Shown here piece after piece: positions 7,920 to 15,757 of a stretch of DNA of 64,000 nt (positions within the stretch are counted from its first letter, which is position 1; every line of letters begins with the position of its first letter). The DNA is from JAFLCM01 sp046154665 (GTDB lineage: Bacteria; Planctomycetota; Phycisphaerae; Phycisphaerales; UBA1924): contig JBJXFG010000102.1 of the NCBI GenBank assembly GCA_046154665.1, positions 1 through 64,000 on the forward strand, written 5' to 3'. The notes under the pieces were generated by a model, which was given only the letters and a program-made list of their open reading frames with translations, did not search any database and was not told the DNA's origin. A program made the position numbers and the translations under genes.

Positions 7920-8342
7920 ATGCTGGTACGTCTCCTGTACGCGAGCAGAGCTCGGGATCCGATCACCAACGAGACGATCGCGAGCATCCTGTCGCAATCC
8001 CGCAAGAACAACCCGGAAACGGGAGTGACCGGCGTCCTGTGCGTCTGCCACGGGGGGGTGTTCATCCAGGTGCTTGAGGGCGGGCGCGATGAAGTGAACC
8101 GCCTCTACAACAAAGTGCTCCATGACAACCGGCACGTCGATGTGACCCTCCTTGAGTACGCGGAGATCGCTGAACGCCGATTCTCGGGTTGGCGGATGGG
8201 TCGTGTCGATCTTGACAAGGTCAACACAGCGGTCGTGCTGAAATACTCCGAGAAGCCGCAGCTCGACCCCTTCGGGATGTCGGGTGCCGTCGCGCGCAAG
8301 CTGCTGGAGGAACTGGCAAGCTCAGCGTCGATCGTGGGCTAA
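7920..8342 (+). CDS. BLUF-domain blue-light sensor
   Basis: A 140-residue protein consisting of one BLUF domain (residues 1-95) and a short C-terminal tail. The flavin-contacting residues are all visible: Tyr in LLYAS (about 7), Asn in RKNNPETGVTG, Gln in VFIQVLEG, and Trp/Met in FSGWRMG. BLUF domains bind FAD and switch state under blue light. There is no attached EAL or cyclase domain, so output must go through a partner protein. A strong ribosome site (GAGAGG) precedes the ATG. The context with folE, SDR-DUF2867 and photolyase remains supports light sensing. Confidence 0.93.
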   Translation: MLVRLLYASRARDPITNETIASILSQSRKNNPETGVTGVLCVCHGGVFIQVLEGGRDEVNRLYNKVLHDNRHVDVTLLEYAEIAERRFSGWRMGRVDLDKVNTAVVLKYSEKPQLDPFGMSGAVARKLLEELASSASIVG

Positions 8343-8389
8343 GTGGGGTTCCACGCGTGTAAAGCGGGGCGTTGACACTGCATCCCTCG

Positions 8390-9454
8390 TCATGACTGTG
8401 GTCGTTCGCGAGCGCGTCGGACCAGCTCACCAAGCACGCTTCCTGCCGCCGCGACGCCGCTCAAGTAGGCCCCCTCAACACGCCCACCGTGTGTCCAGTC
8501 TCCGCACACAGCGAGAAGTCGCTCGCGATCAACGAGACATCCCTCAGTGGTTCGGTGGTCCGTGTTGGCGAATCTCCACCGATGCGCTTCGAGCGAAAGG
8601 GCCGGCACCGCCGGGATGCCAAGTGCTTCGAAGAAGGCTTTGAGCAACTCGTGGGCAACCTCACCCTTGTCCCGCTCGATGTTCGCTTCGCTCCAATCGG
8701 GCGACGCGTGCAACACCCAGGTTTCACGCGGAGGCCTTTTGGGCTTCGAGGAGTCCCGCGCGACCCACGAGAGTGGGGCACTGTCGAGCCCGCTTTCCAG
8801 GTTGACAAAGACTCCGTCGAAATCGATTGGCACGCGTGCGTCGAACGACACCATCGCTGACCAGCACGGCCGCATCCTGACCGAGAGCGCCTGATCACGA
8901 AGATTCGGAGAATCGATCAACAAGTCCGCGGCCTGAGGTGCCGGCAGCGCCACGATCAGCGCGTCGAACATGCCCAGCTCCGTGTTCTTGTCGTCCTTGA
9001 GCGACCAGCGGCCTTTGGCGAAGTGAGCCGCGACGACCCGTACACCGAATCGCACCTCACCGTGGCCCCCAAGTATTTCGACAAGGTGACGCACCACCGC
9101 GTTCATTCCAGGGATGCCGACGTATCGCACCCGATCGTCCGACCTTTCGGTGATGGTGCCAACGGAGTTCATCTGCCCAATCCGGCCACGCCATCGACCG
9201 GCGACGCCGTCATGCACCCAGCTCTCGACGAGCCGCTCAAACCGCTTGTCCTTCGTCGTGAAGTACTGAGCGCCGTGGTCGAACCACAGGTCGTCCTGAC
9301 GCCGGGTGCTCATGCGACCGCCCGGACCACGGCCCTTATCAAAGACCATGACGTCGACGTTCTGATCCGCCAGCGTCCGCGCGGCAGCCATCCCCGCCAT
9401 TCCACCCCCTATTACCGCGGTGCGCAGATTACCTCCCGACGAGGTCACGTTCAT
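8390..9454 (-). CDS. FAD-dependent oxidoreductase, renalase-like
   Basis: 354 residues. The N-terminus has the FAD-binding dinucleotide fold AVIGGGMAGMAAARTL followed by VFDKGRGPGGRMSTRR, and WFDHGAQYFT, all typical of the renalase/NAD(P)-FAD amine-oxidase-like family. The C-terminus has CGDWTHGGRVEGAYLSG, the second flavin contact. Substrate is unknown. Genes of this family are common companions of photolyases and FolE in light-inducible loci. It is convergent with the BLUF gene, ending 47 bp from it. Confidence 0.88.
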   Translation of the reverse strand: MNVTSSGGNLRTAVIGGGMAGMAAARTLADQNVDVMVFDKGRGPGGRMSTRRQDDLWFDHGAQYFTTKDKRFERLVESWVHDGVAGRWRGRIGQMNSVGTITERSDDRVRYVGIPGMNAVVRHLVEILGGHGEVRFGVRVVAAHFAKGRWSLKDDKNTELGMFDALIVALPAPQAADLLIDSPNLRDQALSVRMRPCWSAMVSFDARVPIDFDGVFVNLESGLDSAPLSWVARDSSKPKRPPRETWVLHASPDWSEANIERDKGEVAHELLKAFFEALGIPAVPALSLEAHRWRFANTDHRTTEGCLVDRERLLAVCGDWTHGGRVEGAYLSGVAAAGSVLGELVRRARERPQS

Positions 9455-9852
9455 CTCCCCAGTCTACTTGTGCAGGTTCCGCCGAGCGGCGTGCTCGTGA
9501 AGTGGGAACCCATGACGTCCACTCTTCCCCGGGCAGGGCGAGAGGATGCCTTTGCAGTCGTAGCGAGGCGACCGAGAGATTCGCTCGCAGCTGCCCAACA
9601 ACCGTCGGCGTCAAAGGGCGGCGTGTGGCGCAGTCGGCGAGGTCACCCGGCAGGGGAAGTAGGTGGATGCTTCCCGGGCACATCGGCCCGACTCCAGGCG
9701 GAGCAAGCTTGGCAACTCACCGCGGATCAGAGGCGGAGAGCCGACAGGTCTTGACTTGAGCTCCGCGGCTTCACGGTCAGAAAGCCCGCTCTGTGTGTGC
9801 CGCGTCTCACTGGCAGTGAATCCGTCCCTGCATGGAGAGCGAACTTTCAGGC
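9455..9852. other. Gene-poor interval
   Basis: About 400 bp between the oxidoreductase start and the next small gene. Open frames exist on both strands but none has a convincing ribosome site or recognisable motif. It should contain the promoter of the minus-strand oxidoreductase and possibly that of the small genes to the right; I see no clear -35/-10 pair. Confidence 0.4.
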
Positions 9853-10098
9853 ATGCAAGACGAGATCGTCATACCCCCTGACCGCCTTCTGGATGCCGTA
9901 GACTCTGTGCTCGTGGGCTTGGCGGAAATGGGCATGGTGCACGCCGGAAGAATGCCATCGGCGATTCTGGGTACAGCCGATCAGCCCAGGGCTTTCTGCG
10001 ACCTCACCAGATACGAAGTAGTGGCAGCGGAGCGCTTTCTGCTTCGATGCGGCTTCTTGACTGCTCCGGGTGTTCCGCCTTCGCAAAGGCTAGAGTGA
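9853..10098 (+). CDS. Hypothetical protein, 81 aa
   Basis: Not recognised. From the ATG at 9853 (another ATG at 9832 is possible) it reads IVIPPDRLLDAVDSVLVGLAE and DLTRYEVVAAERFLLRCGFL, which predicts a compact helical soluble protein. Codon use looks like its neighbours. It precedes a run of overlapping genes leading to the SDR-DUF2867 protein. Confidence 0.45.
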   Translation: MQDEIVIPPDRLLDAVDSVLVGLAEMGMVHAGRMPSAILGTADQPRAFCDLTRYEVVAAERFLLRCGFLTAPGVPPSQRLE

Positions 10099-10144
10099 TC
10101 ACATCTGCTCCACGCACCCCGCTTGAACCCAAAGGATCCCGACC

Positions 10145-10357
10145 ATGACCGACCCTGTTCAGACCAACTCGTGGCCGGACCTCGCGATTGGTCTCTACGA
10201 CCGCCTGACCGGTCGCAACGCCGAGATCACATACGAGTTCGCGGACATGCGGATCAAGATTCCCAGCGGTACTGGTCCCAAGGCTGAGCACGCGGAGTGG
10301 GTTCTGACCGGCACGGTCAAGATCCGCACGAAGGATCTGGGCAGCGGCCCAAAATGA
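10145..10357 (+). CDS. Hypothetical protein, 70 aa
   Basis: A short acidic, mostly beta-predicted protein: WPDLAIGLYDRLTGRNAEITY at the start and HAEWVLTGTVKIR near the end. I recognise no characterised family. Its stop overlaps the start of the next gene (ATGA), showing translational coupling, so it is likely a real member of the small operon that ends with the SDR fusion protein. Confidence 0.6.
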   Translation: MTDPVQTNSWPDLAIGLYDRLTGRNAEITYEFADMRIKIPSGTGPKAEHAEWVLTGTVKIRTKDLGSGPK

Positions 10358-10635
10358 CACTGGTCGGCAGCCTGGCGGGAACGCTCGACGGCCGGCCGTG
10401 GTCATTGGAAGCAGCCGAGCAGACGTTGACGCTCAATCTCGTGGGATTGGGTAGTCTTTTGACCGTCCGACGCAGTGCGAAGCTACTCCTCAGGCGAGTC
10501 TCTCACGTGATCCCATCTCTCGAGGGTCGGGTCCGCATGAAGGTGGGCCATTGGCCATATGTTTCCCTTGGTTCAGTGCCGAGGGTACTTTGGTTGCTCG
10601 GTGTTAACCGCGCGGGCCGGAGGAGTTCTCTTTGA
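10354..10635 (+). CDS. Hypothetical protein, 93 aa
   Basis: Begins at an ATG that overlaps the previous stop and ends overlapping the TTG start of the SDR gene. The sequence has a moderately hydrophobic middle (LTLNLVGLGSLLTV) and a basic C-terminus. No family recognised. The overlaps at both ends argue for a real gene in a tightly packed three-gene operon; otherwise support is thin. Confidence 0.45.
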   Translation: MTLVGSLAGTLDGRPWSLEAAEQTLTLNLVGLGSLLTVRRSAKLLLRRVSHVIPSLEGRVRMKVGHWPYVSLGSVPRVLWLLGVNRAGRRSSL

Positions 10636-13283
10636 TAGAGCAGCTTCCCGTTCACCCTGTGCCTGAGCCTCCAATCGCCGTGACGGGTGCGACGGGGTAT
10701 GTCGGTGGTCGCCTTGTTCCTGCTCTCCTCGACGCGGGCTATCGGGTTCGCTGCATCGCCCGTGAACCTCGAAAGCTCGAAGAGCGAAGTTGGCGGCGCC
10801 GACCCGGGGTCACCGTTGAGCACAGCGACCTGTCCGATCCCATCGCACTTACCGATCAGCTTCGGGGTTGTAGCGCAGCGTACTACCTCGTCCACTCGAT
10901 GCAGGTCAGCGGAAAGGAATACGCCGAGCGTGATCGCATGCTCGCGGAGGTGTTTGCCAAGTCGGCAGCCGCGGCCGGAGTCAGGCGGATTGTCTATCTG
11001 GGCGGCCTTGGAGAACTCGGGCAAGGCCTGAGTGAACACCTGAGCTCGCGCCGACAGGTCGAGCAGGTTCTCGCGTCAACCGGATTGGCGGTCACCTCGT
11101 TCAGAGCGGCCATGATCATCGGTTCGGGATCGGCCTCCTTTGAGATTCTTCGCTATCTCGTCGAACGGCTTCCGGTCATGGTGACGCCATCATGGGTCAA
11201 GACCGAGTCTCAGCCTGTGGCGATCGCGGACGTGCTTCACTGGCTGGTTCGGTGCCTCTCCGTGCCGGAGACGGCGGGCAAAACGCTCGAAATCGGTGGG
11301 GCGGATGTTCTCCCATACCGGGAGCTGATGGGCATCATGGCGGCTGAGCTGGGGCTGCGAAGGAGGGTGATCATCCCTTTGCCTGTACTCACGCCGCGAC
11401 TCAGTTCGGGGTGGATCAGCCTGGTGACCCCGGTCTCATACCGGATCGCCCGACCGCTCGCCGACGGCTTGCGCAACCGCGTAGTCGTCACGAGCGACCT
11501 CGTGCAGCGCCTGATGCCCCACTCTGCGATGAGCACCCGAGAGGCGATCCACAAAGCCCTTGAGCGGGTACGCACGAACGCGGTCGACACGCGTTGGTCC
11601 GTCGCGGGCGCGGTGCCCGGCGACCCCGACTGGGCGGGCGGAACCGTCTTCGCAGACGAGCGGTCCATCATCATCGCCGCGCAGCCTGAGCACGTGTTCC
11701 AGGCGGTCTGTCGGATCGGCGGCGGGCACGGGTGGTACGCGGGGGATCTGTTGTGGCGCATCCGCGGCTGGATGGACACGCTGGTCGGGGGTCCCGGGCT
11801 TCGACGCGGACGGCGCGATCCCGACCGCGTCGAGTTTGGCGAAACACTCGATTTCTGGCGGGTGGTCGGGCTGGAACGCGGCAGAACACTTTCGCTGCTC
11901 GCGGAGATGAAGCTCCCGGGCGTGGCGCTGCTGAACTTTTCGATGCAGCCCGCGGCGTCCTCGGGCTGCACCTCGCTCACGATGACCGCTCGTTTCCGCC
12001 CGAAGGGCATTCTGGGCATCCTCTATTGGTACAGCGTGCTCCCGCTTCACAACCTGGTCTTTGGCGGCATGCTCAGGGGAATCAAGCGCGAGGCCGAGAG
12101 GATGGACCCGGTGTTGGCCGACCGCCCAGTGTCTTCGAAGCCTCGGGCCAGTGGCTACGGCCGCGCCCGGCTGTGGCTGGGGATCTCGGCCGTGGGCACG
12201 ATGGTCGTTCTCGCAACCTTTGCGTTAGCAATCGGGCTGCCATCGCGGGCGTCTGGCCTCATTGCGCCGAGCCTTGGCGGTCAGGCGTTGTTGCTGGTCG
12301 CGTTCCTCCTGGCGTATGCGGCGATCCACTTGCCCTTCGACGTCCTTGGCGGATACATCCTGCCGCGCCGCTTTGGGCGCCATCATCCGCCGCTAATAGT
12401 GTTTGCAGGACGGCTGCTCCGCGGGGTCGTGGCCCACACGTTCCTGTTGGCCTTCATCGGAACTGGGCTGCTGCTTGCAGGGCGGAGCTTCGGCGTTCCG
12501 GGGGTCATCGGTGTGTGTGCGATGTTGTCGCTCGCGTTACTTGCGACTCGATTGCCGCTCGCCCGCATGTTCTCACCGCTTCAGAAATCAACCATTGACA
12601 AGATGGCTGTGCAGTCGGAGCCGAGCCAACTCCCCACTGATTTCCTCGCGAGCGACGACGAGGGCTTCACCGGGGGCATCATCGGCGTGTTGCGGCCTCG
12701 TCGGGCGCTCATGCCGCAACGATGGCTGCAAGAGCTGGGACAACCCAGGATCACGGTTGTGACACGCCGCCGAGAACTCGCGGTGCGGACAGGGAGTTGG
12801 GCTCGCGGGCGTTTGCTCGCGCTGGGGTTCACGCTCCTCGGAGTGATTTTCGCCGCGTTCGTCGTAGGGCCGGCGCGGATCGGGACGGGCGAGGGCATCA
12901 TCACTTTCAGCCTCGTGTTCACACTCTGGTCATTCATCGGCCTCCTCACGCTGCCAACGCCGTCGCGGGCGGGCGTTGCAGAAGTGGACGCTGGCCTGCG
13001 CGCTTCCGGGATTGACCAGGACCTCATCGACGAAACCATCCGGAAGCTCGACACGCTGCAGGATGCCGAGCCGGAGCGATCGGTTGGTGTCGAGGCGATC
13101 TTCCATCCGGTGCCGAGCGTACGAAGCCGGATCGAAGGACCCATGAATCGAAATCCCCTCGGGTTTCTCGACGCGGCCAGGACCACCGTCTTCCTCAGCG
13201 CGGCCGGGCTTGGCCTTCTGGGAAGAGCCGTTCACTGCAACTGCGGCAGGCCTGCGCTCTGGATCTTCCTGCCTTCGGACTGA
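10632..13283 (+). CDS. SDR-DUF2867 oxidoreductase fused to a large membrane domain
   Basis: 883 residues. Residues about 15-300 are an atypical SDR with NAD(P) motif VTGATGYVGGRLVPALL and YYLVHSMQ, followed by a DUF2867 domain (about 325-480; GGHGWYAGDLLWRIRG, VGGPGLRRGRRDP). The remaining 400 residues form multiple membrane spans (about 510-650 and 720-790) and a hydrophobic end VFLSAAGLGLLGRAVHC. SDR-DUF2867 proteins usually stop near 480-500 residues, so the long C-terminal part is unusual. This family recurs beside photolyases and SRPBCC genes. Start is TTG, coupled to the gene before. Substrate unknown. Confidence 0.8.
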   Translation: MIEQLPVHPVPEPPIAVTGATGYVGGRLVPALLDAGYRVRCIAREPRKLEERSWRRRPGVTVEHSDLSDPIALTDQLRGCSAAYYLVHSMQVSGKEYAERDRMLAEVFAKSAAAAGVRRIVYLGGLGELGQGLSEHLSSRRQVEQVLASTGLAVTSFRAAMIIGSGSASFEILRYLVERLPVMVTPSWVKTESQPVAIADVLHWLVRCLSVPETAGKTLEIGGADVLPYRELMGIMAAELGLRRRVIIPLPVLTPRLSSGWISLVTPVSYRIARPLADGLRNRVVVTSDLVQRLMPHSAMSTREAIHKALERVRTNAVDTRWSVAGAVPGDPDWAGGTVFADERSIIIAAQPEHVFQAVCRIGGGHGWYAGDLLWRIRGWMDTLVGGPGLRRGRRDPDRVEFGETLDFWRVVGLERGRTLSLLAEMKLPGVALLNFSMQPAASSGCTSLTMTARFRPKGILGILYWYSVLPLHNLVFGGMLRGIKREAERMDPVLADRPVSSKPRASGYGRARLWLGISAVGTMVVLATFALAIGLPSRASGLIAPSLGGQALLLVAFLLAYAAIHLPFDVLGGYILPRRFGRHHPPLIVFAGRLLRGVVAHTFLLAFIGTGLLLAGRSFGVPGVIGVCAMLSLALLATRLPLARMFSPLQKSTIDKMAVQSEPSQLPTDFLASDDEGFTGGIIGVLRPRRALMPQRWLQELGQPRITVVTRRRELAVRTGSWARGRLLALGFTLLGVIFAAFVVGPARIGTGEGIITFSLVFTLWSFIGLLTLPTPSRAGVAEVDAGLRASGIDQDLIDETIRKLDTLQDAEPERSVGVEAIFHPVPSVRSRIEGPMNRNPLGFLDAARTTVFLSAAGLGLLGRAVHCNCGRPALWIFLPSD

Positions 13284-13538
13284 TTCCTAAGCCATTCTGG
13301 ATTTCTACCGCCCCCCGGGCCTCCGAGATTTCCTGGTTCATGTGAGAGAATGAAAACTCCCACAGACGGCGCTTGCTCTTCACGCCGAGTTTCTGCGACC
13401 TGTCGGCACGCAGGGCGGTGAGCGCGAGGCATCTCAGGCGGGACATGTTCTGGACTCCGTGGACCTTGACCACGAGCATCGACCTTGTCAGGGGTGGCAG
13501 ACTGCGACATCCATAAGCGCTTGCGCATCAAGTACTTA

Positions 13539-13692
13539 TATAATTTCGAGGTTCGAGAACCATGACAAAACTGACATCGTTTCGCAGCTTCTGAAGACCG
13601 GTTCCTCCGCTTTTCACACCGTGACCCGTATCCCCATCACCACACCGCTTATAAGGCAGACTCGGTTCTAACGAGTCTGCCTTTTTTTATTT
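13539..13692 (+). ncRNA. Candidate small transcript with short leader-like ORF
   Basis: A TATAAT box at 13539-13544 lies in a locally A+T-rich patch. About 20 bp on is a 10-codon ORF (13562-13594, MTKLTSFRSF) and then, at 13654-13691, a strong intrinsic terminator. Together they would give a transcript of about 140 nt. No convincing -35 box is seen at the proper distance, and no known RNA family is recognised. Confidence 0.3.
13654..13691 (+). terminator. Intrinsic terminator
   Basis: An 11-bp stem (AGGCAGACTCG with CGAGTCTGCCT) around a 7-nt loop, followed by a run of seven T and more A/T. It is nearly identical to the terminator of the tRNA-Ser gene on the other strand, differing by one compensated base pair in the stem. 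Confidence 0.85.
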
Positions 13693-14398
13693 TTGGCCGT
13701 TTTCTGCGGTTTTTTGACGTTTTTCAGCCAGAGGCTGGTGGCTTTCCGTACGCAGACAAAATGCATGTTGAAAATAATCGCGCATAGTCTGAGTTGCTAC
13801 TTTCGGAGGTGCGATTTTGCGATGTTCTTGTGGTCCCTCGGTTGACTTTGAAGCCGCCCTAGCCGCAATGTACGGGCAAGTCAGTTGGGCCCCGCGGATT
13901 GACGTTTCTTCTTGCGAACTCTGGAAGCACCGCTTCCCCCCACCACCGCCCCCCGTTCCCATCGGCGGCAGGTGCGGCAATTCCAACAGCGTTCTGTGCT
14001 TGCGGAGGTTGATGAGCCCGACCCCGTGACGGTCCAGCGGGACGCGCCGAGGTGCGATCCCCACCCCCTGCGGCACCCGCCCCGCAGCCCTCGCGCGGCG
14101 GCCCGGAGCCGACCGCTGCGGTTGGTCCGCAACGGCCGGCCGACACCGCCACCCCCACCCCCCGCAAGCGCCGGCCCACGTTCCGATGGCATGGCGTGCC
14201 GTTGACAGGGCCTTCAACGACCGTTGAACCGGCGTTTACTGCACCAAAAGCATGGAAGATCATCGAAAAATCGTACCACAGAATCTGGATTTACAGACTC
14301 CATGTGATTATTTGTAACATACTTTGGTCTGTGATGCGAAATCCGACTTCTTCGACTTGTAAAATCGCAAAATTCCGCAGTGGAAAACGCTTAAACAG
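13692..14398. other. Interval without a supported gene
   Basis: About 700 bp bounded by two inverted copies of the same terminator. The outer parts are A+T-rich for this genome, and the centre (about 14040-14180) is very G+C-rich and would encode only proline- or arginine-rich frames. No ribosome site, motif or known family is seen on either strand. It may be debris from an integration event near the tRNA. Confidence 0.5.
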
Positions 14399-14433
14399 CA
14401 AAAAGACAGACTCGTTAGAACCGAGTCTGTCTT
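14399..14433 (-). terminator. tRNA-Ser terminator
   Basis: Directly after the tRNA 3' end on the minus strand, an 11-bp stem AGACAGACTCG / CGAGTCTGTCT with loop GTTCTAA is followed by five T. It is the inverted near-copy of the terminator at 13654-13691. Confidence 0.85.
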
Positions 14434-14438
14434 ATAAG

Positions 14439-14525
14439 CGGAGAGGGGGAGATTCGAACTCCCGTAACGCGTAAGCGTTAACCAGTTTTCGAGACTAGCG
14501 CCTTCAGCCGCTCGGCCACCTCTCC
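14439..14525 (-). tRNA. tRNA-Ser (anticodon CGA)
   Basis: On the minus strand the sequence begins GGAGAGGTGGCCGAGCGG, the standard serine tRNA opening, with acceptor stem GGAGAGG pairing to CCTCTCC and discriminator G. The anticodon loop CTCGAAA gives CGA, reading UCG. A long variable arm (about 14462-14482) and GTTCGAATC T-loop complete a class II tRNA. No CCA is encoded. Confidence 0.95.
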
Positions 14526-14538
14526 AGATGGGGCCCGA

Positions 14539-14567
14539 ATCATACCGGCGTCCATCGGCGATTTCCA
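14539..14567 (-). promoter_or_regulatory. Candidate sigma-70-type promoter for tRNA-Ser
   Basis: On the minus strand TGGAAA (14567-14562) and TATGAT (14544-14539) are separated by 17 bp, and the -10 box lies 13 bp before the tRNA 5' end. Both boxes match four or five of six consensus bases. Confidence 0.5.
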
Positions 14568-14767
14568 TCCCGTCGTCACACGCCTGAGGGCTCACTCGAC
14601 GGGGGACGTGCCCCCGCAAACTCCACCCTCGAACACCGCGATACCCGGTTCGCGCGTTTCTCCGAGTTCCGGCACTGATACCGGCCACGACGCCACCCTT
14701 CGCGGCACGGCGTCAAATGTGCGTTTGCCCACGGCCCTCCCGCCCCACATCCCTATACTCGCGCGAG

Positions 14768-15757
14768 ATGTTCGAACGACTCACCCAGGTTGCGCAGCGA
14801 CTGCTCGAATACCGGCCCTGGGAGGTCGGCGTCGAGCTGGCGATCCTCTGGGTCTTCGTGTACGTCGTCTACCGGTTCGTGCGCGGGACCCGTGCCGCCG
14901 GCGCGCTGAAGGGACTCATCCTGCTGCTCGTGGTCGCGACCCTGGGTGTCCGTGTGCTGGGCGAGCGGTTCTTTCCGCGACTGTCAGTGCTCTACGACAA
15001 CTTCCTCGGGTTCGCCGCCATTGCGCTGGTGGTGACGTTCCAGCCTGAGCTGCGCCGCGCGTTGATCCGGCTTGGCGAGACGAGTTTCTTCCGCACCAGC
15101 CCGCCTCAAGTCCGGCCCGTGGCCCAGGCGGTGGCGGGGGCGTGCGAGTTTCTTTCGCGCAACAAGTTCGGCGCGATCATGGCGATCGAGCGGAGCGTCG
15201 GGCTGCGCGAGATCGTCGAGACCGGGCGGCTCGTGAACGCCGACATCTCGTCGGACCTGCTCACCAGCATCTTCTGGCCCAACAGCCCTCTGCACGACAT
15301 GGCGGTGGTGATTTCCGGGAAGAAGATCGTGGCGGCGGGCGTGCAGTTGCCGCTGGCCGAACCCGGCGACATGCCGGTGCAGGAGAACCTCGGGACGCGC
15401 CACCGCGCGGGCGTCGGGCTGGCCCGCGTTTCCGATGCGCTCGTCGTGGTCGTGAGCGAAGAGACGGGCGCGATCAGCCTGGCCGATGGGCGCGAACTCG
15501 TCCGCTGGCTCACGCCCGCGGCGCTTTCCGCCGAGCTCACCAGCCGATTGACGCGCGGTTCCGGCGGCGCGATGGCGGCGGCGACCGTCCCGGTGTCCGC
15601 AGTGGCCACGCGCCCCGCCGAGGCCGACTCGCACGATCCCTCGGCGGACAGCGCCGCCGGCCTCTCTGCGGATTCCGTCGCTGGCGGAACCCTCCCCGGC
15701 GGCAAGGACCGGCGCAAGCCGCAGGTCCGGCTCCGCAAGGAGTCCGGCGGTGCGTGA
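14768..15757 (+). CDS. cdaA: Diadenylate cyclase CdaA-like
   Basis: 329 residues: about three N-terminal membrane helices (WEVGVELAILWVFVYVVY, LKGLILLLVVATLG, FAAIALVVTF) and a DAC domain (about 115-260). DAC domains make c-di-AMP from two ATP. The RHR motif is intact (TRHRAGVGLA, 210-219) but the usual DGA motif reads DMA (LHDMAVVI, 175-182). The C-terminus after residue 270 is low complexity and Ala-rich. The ATG at 14768 is chosen because it begins the conserved part. It overlaps the YbbR-domain gene by 8 bp, the usual cdaA-cdaR arrangement. Confidence 0.88.
   Translation: MFERLTQVAQRLLEYRPWEVGVELAILWVFVYVVYRFVRGTRAAGALKGLILLLVVATLGVRVLGERFFPRLSVLYDNFLGFAAIALVVTFQPELRRALIRLGETSFFRTSPPQVRPVAQAVAGACEFLSRNKFGAIMAIERSVGLREIVETGRLVNADISSDLLTSIFWPNSPLHDMAVVISGKKIVAAGVQLPLAEPGDMPVQENLGTRHRAGVGLARVSDALVVVVSEETGAISLADGRELVRWLTPAALSAELTSRLTRGSGGAMAAATVPVSAVATRPAEADSHDPSADSAAGLSADSVAGGTLPGGKDRRKPQVRLRKESGGA

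Noticed and set aside
13195..13479. Minus-strand frame overlapping the end of the SDR fusion gene
   Set aside because: Overlaps a well supported gene end and shows no recognisable motif; could not be supported.
13687..14217. Minus-strand frame of 176 codons between the two terminators
   Set aside because: It begins in Gly/Arg-rich sequence and runs into the terminator hairpin; no ribosome site or family resemblance.
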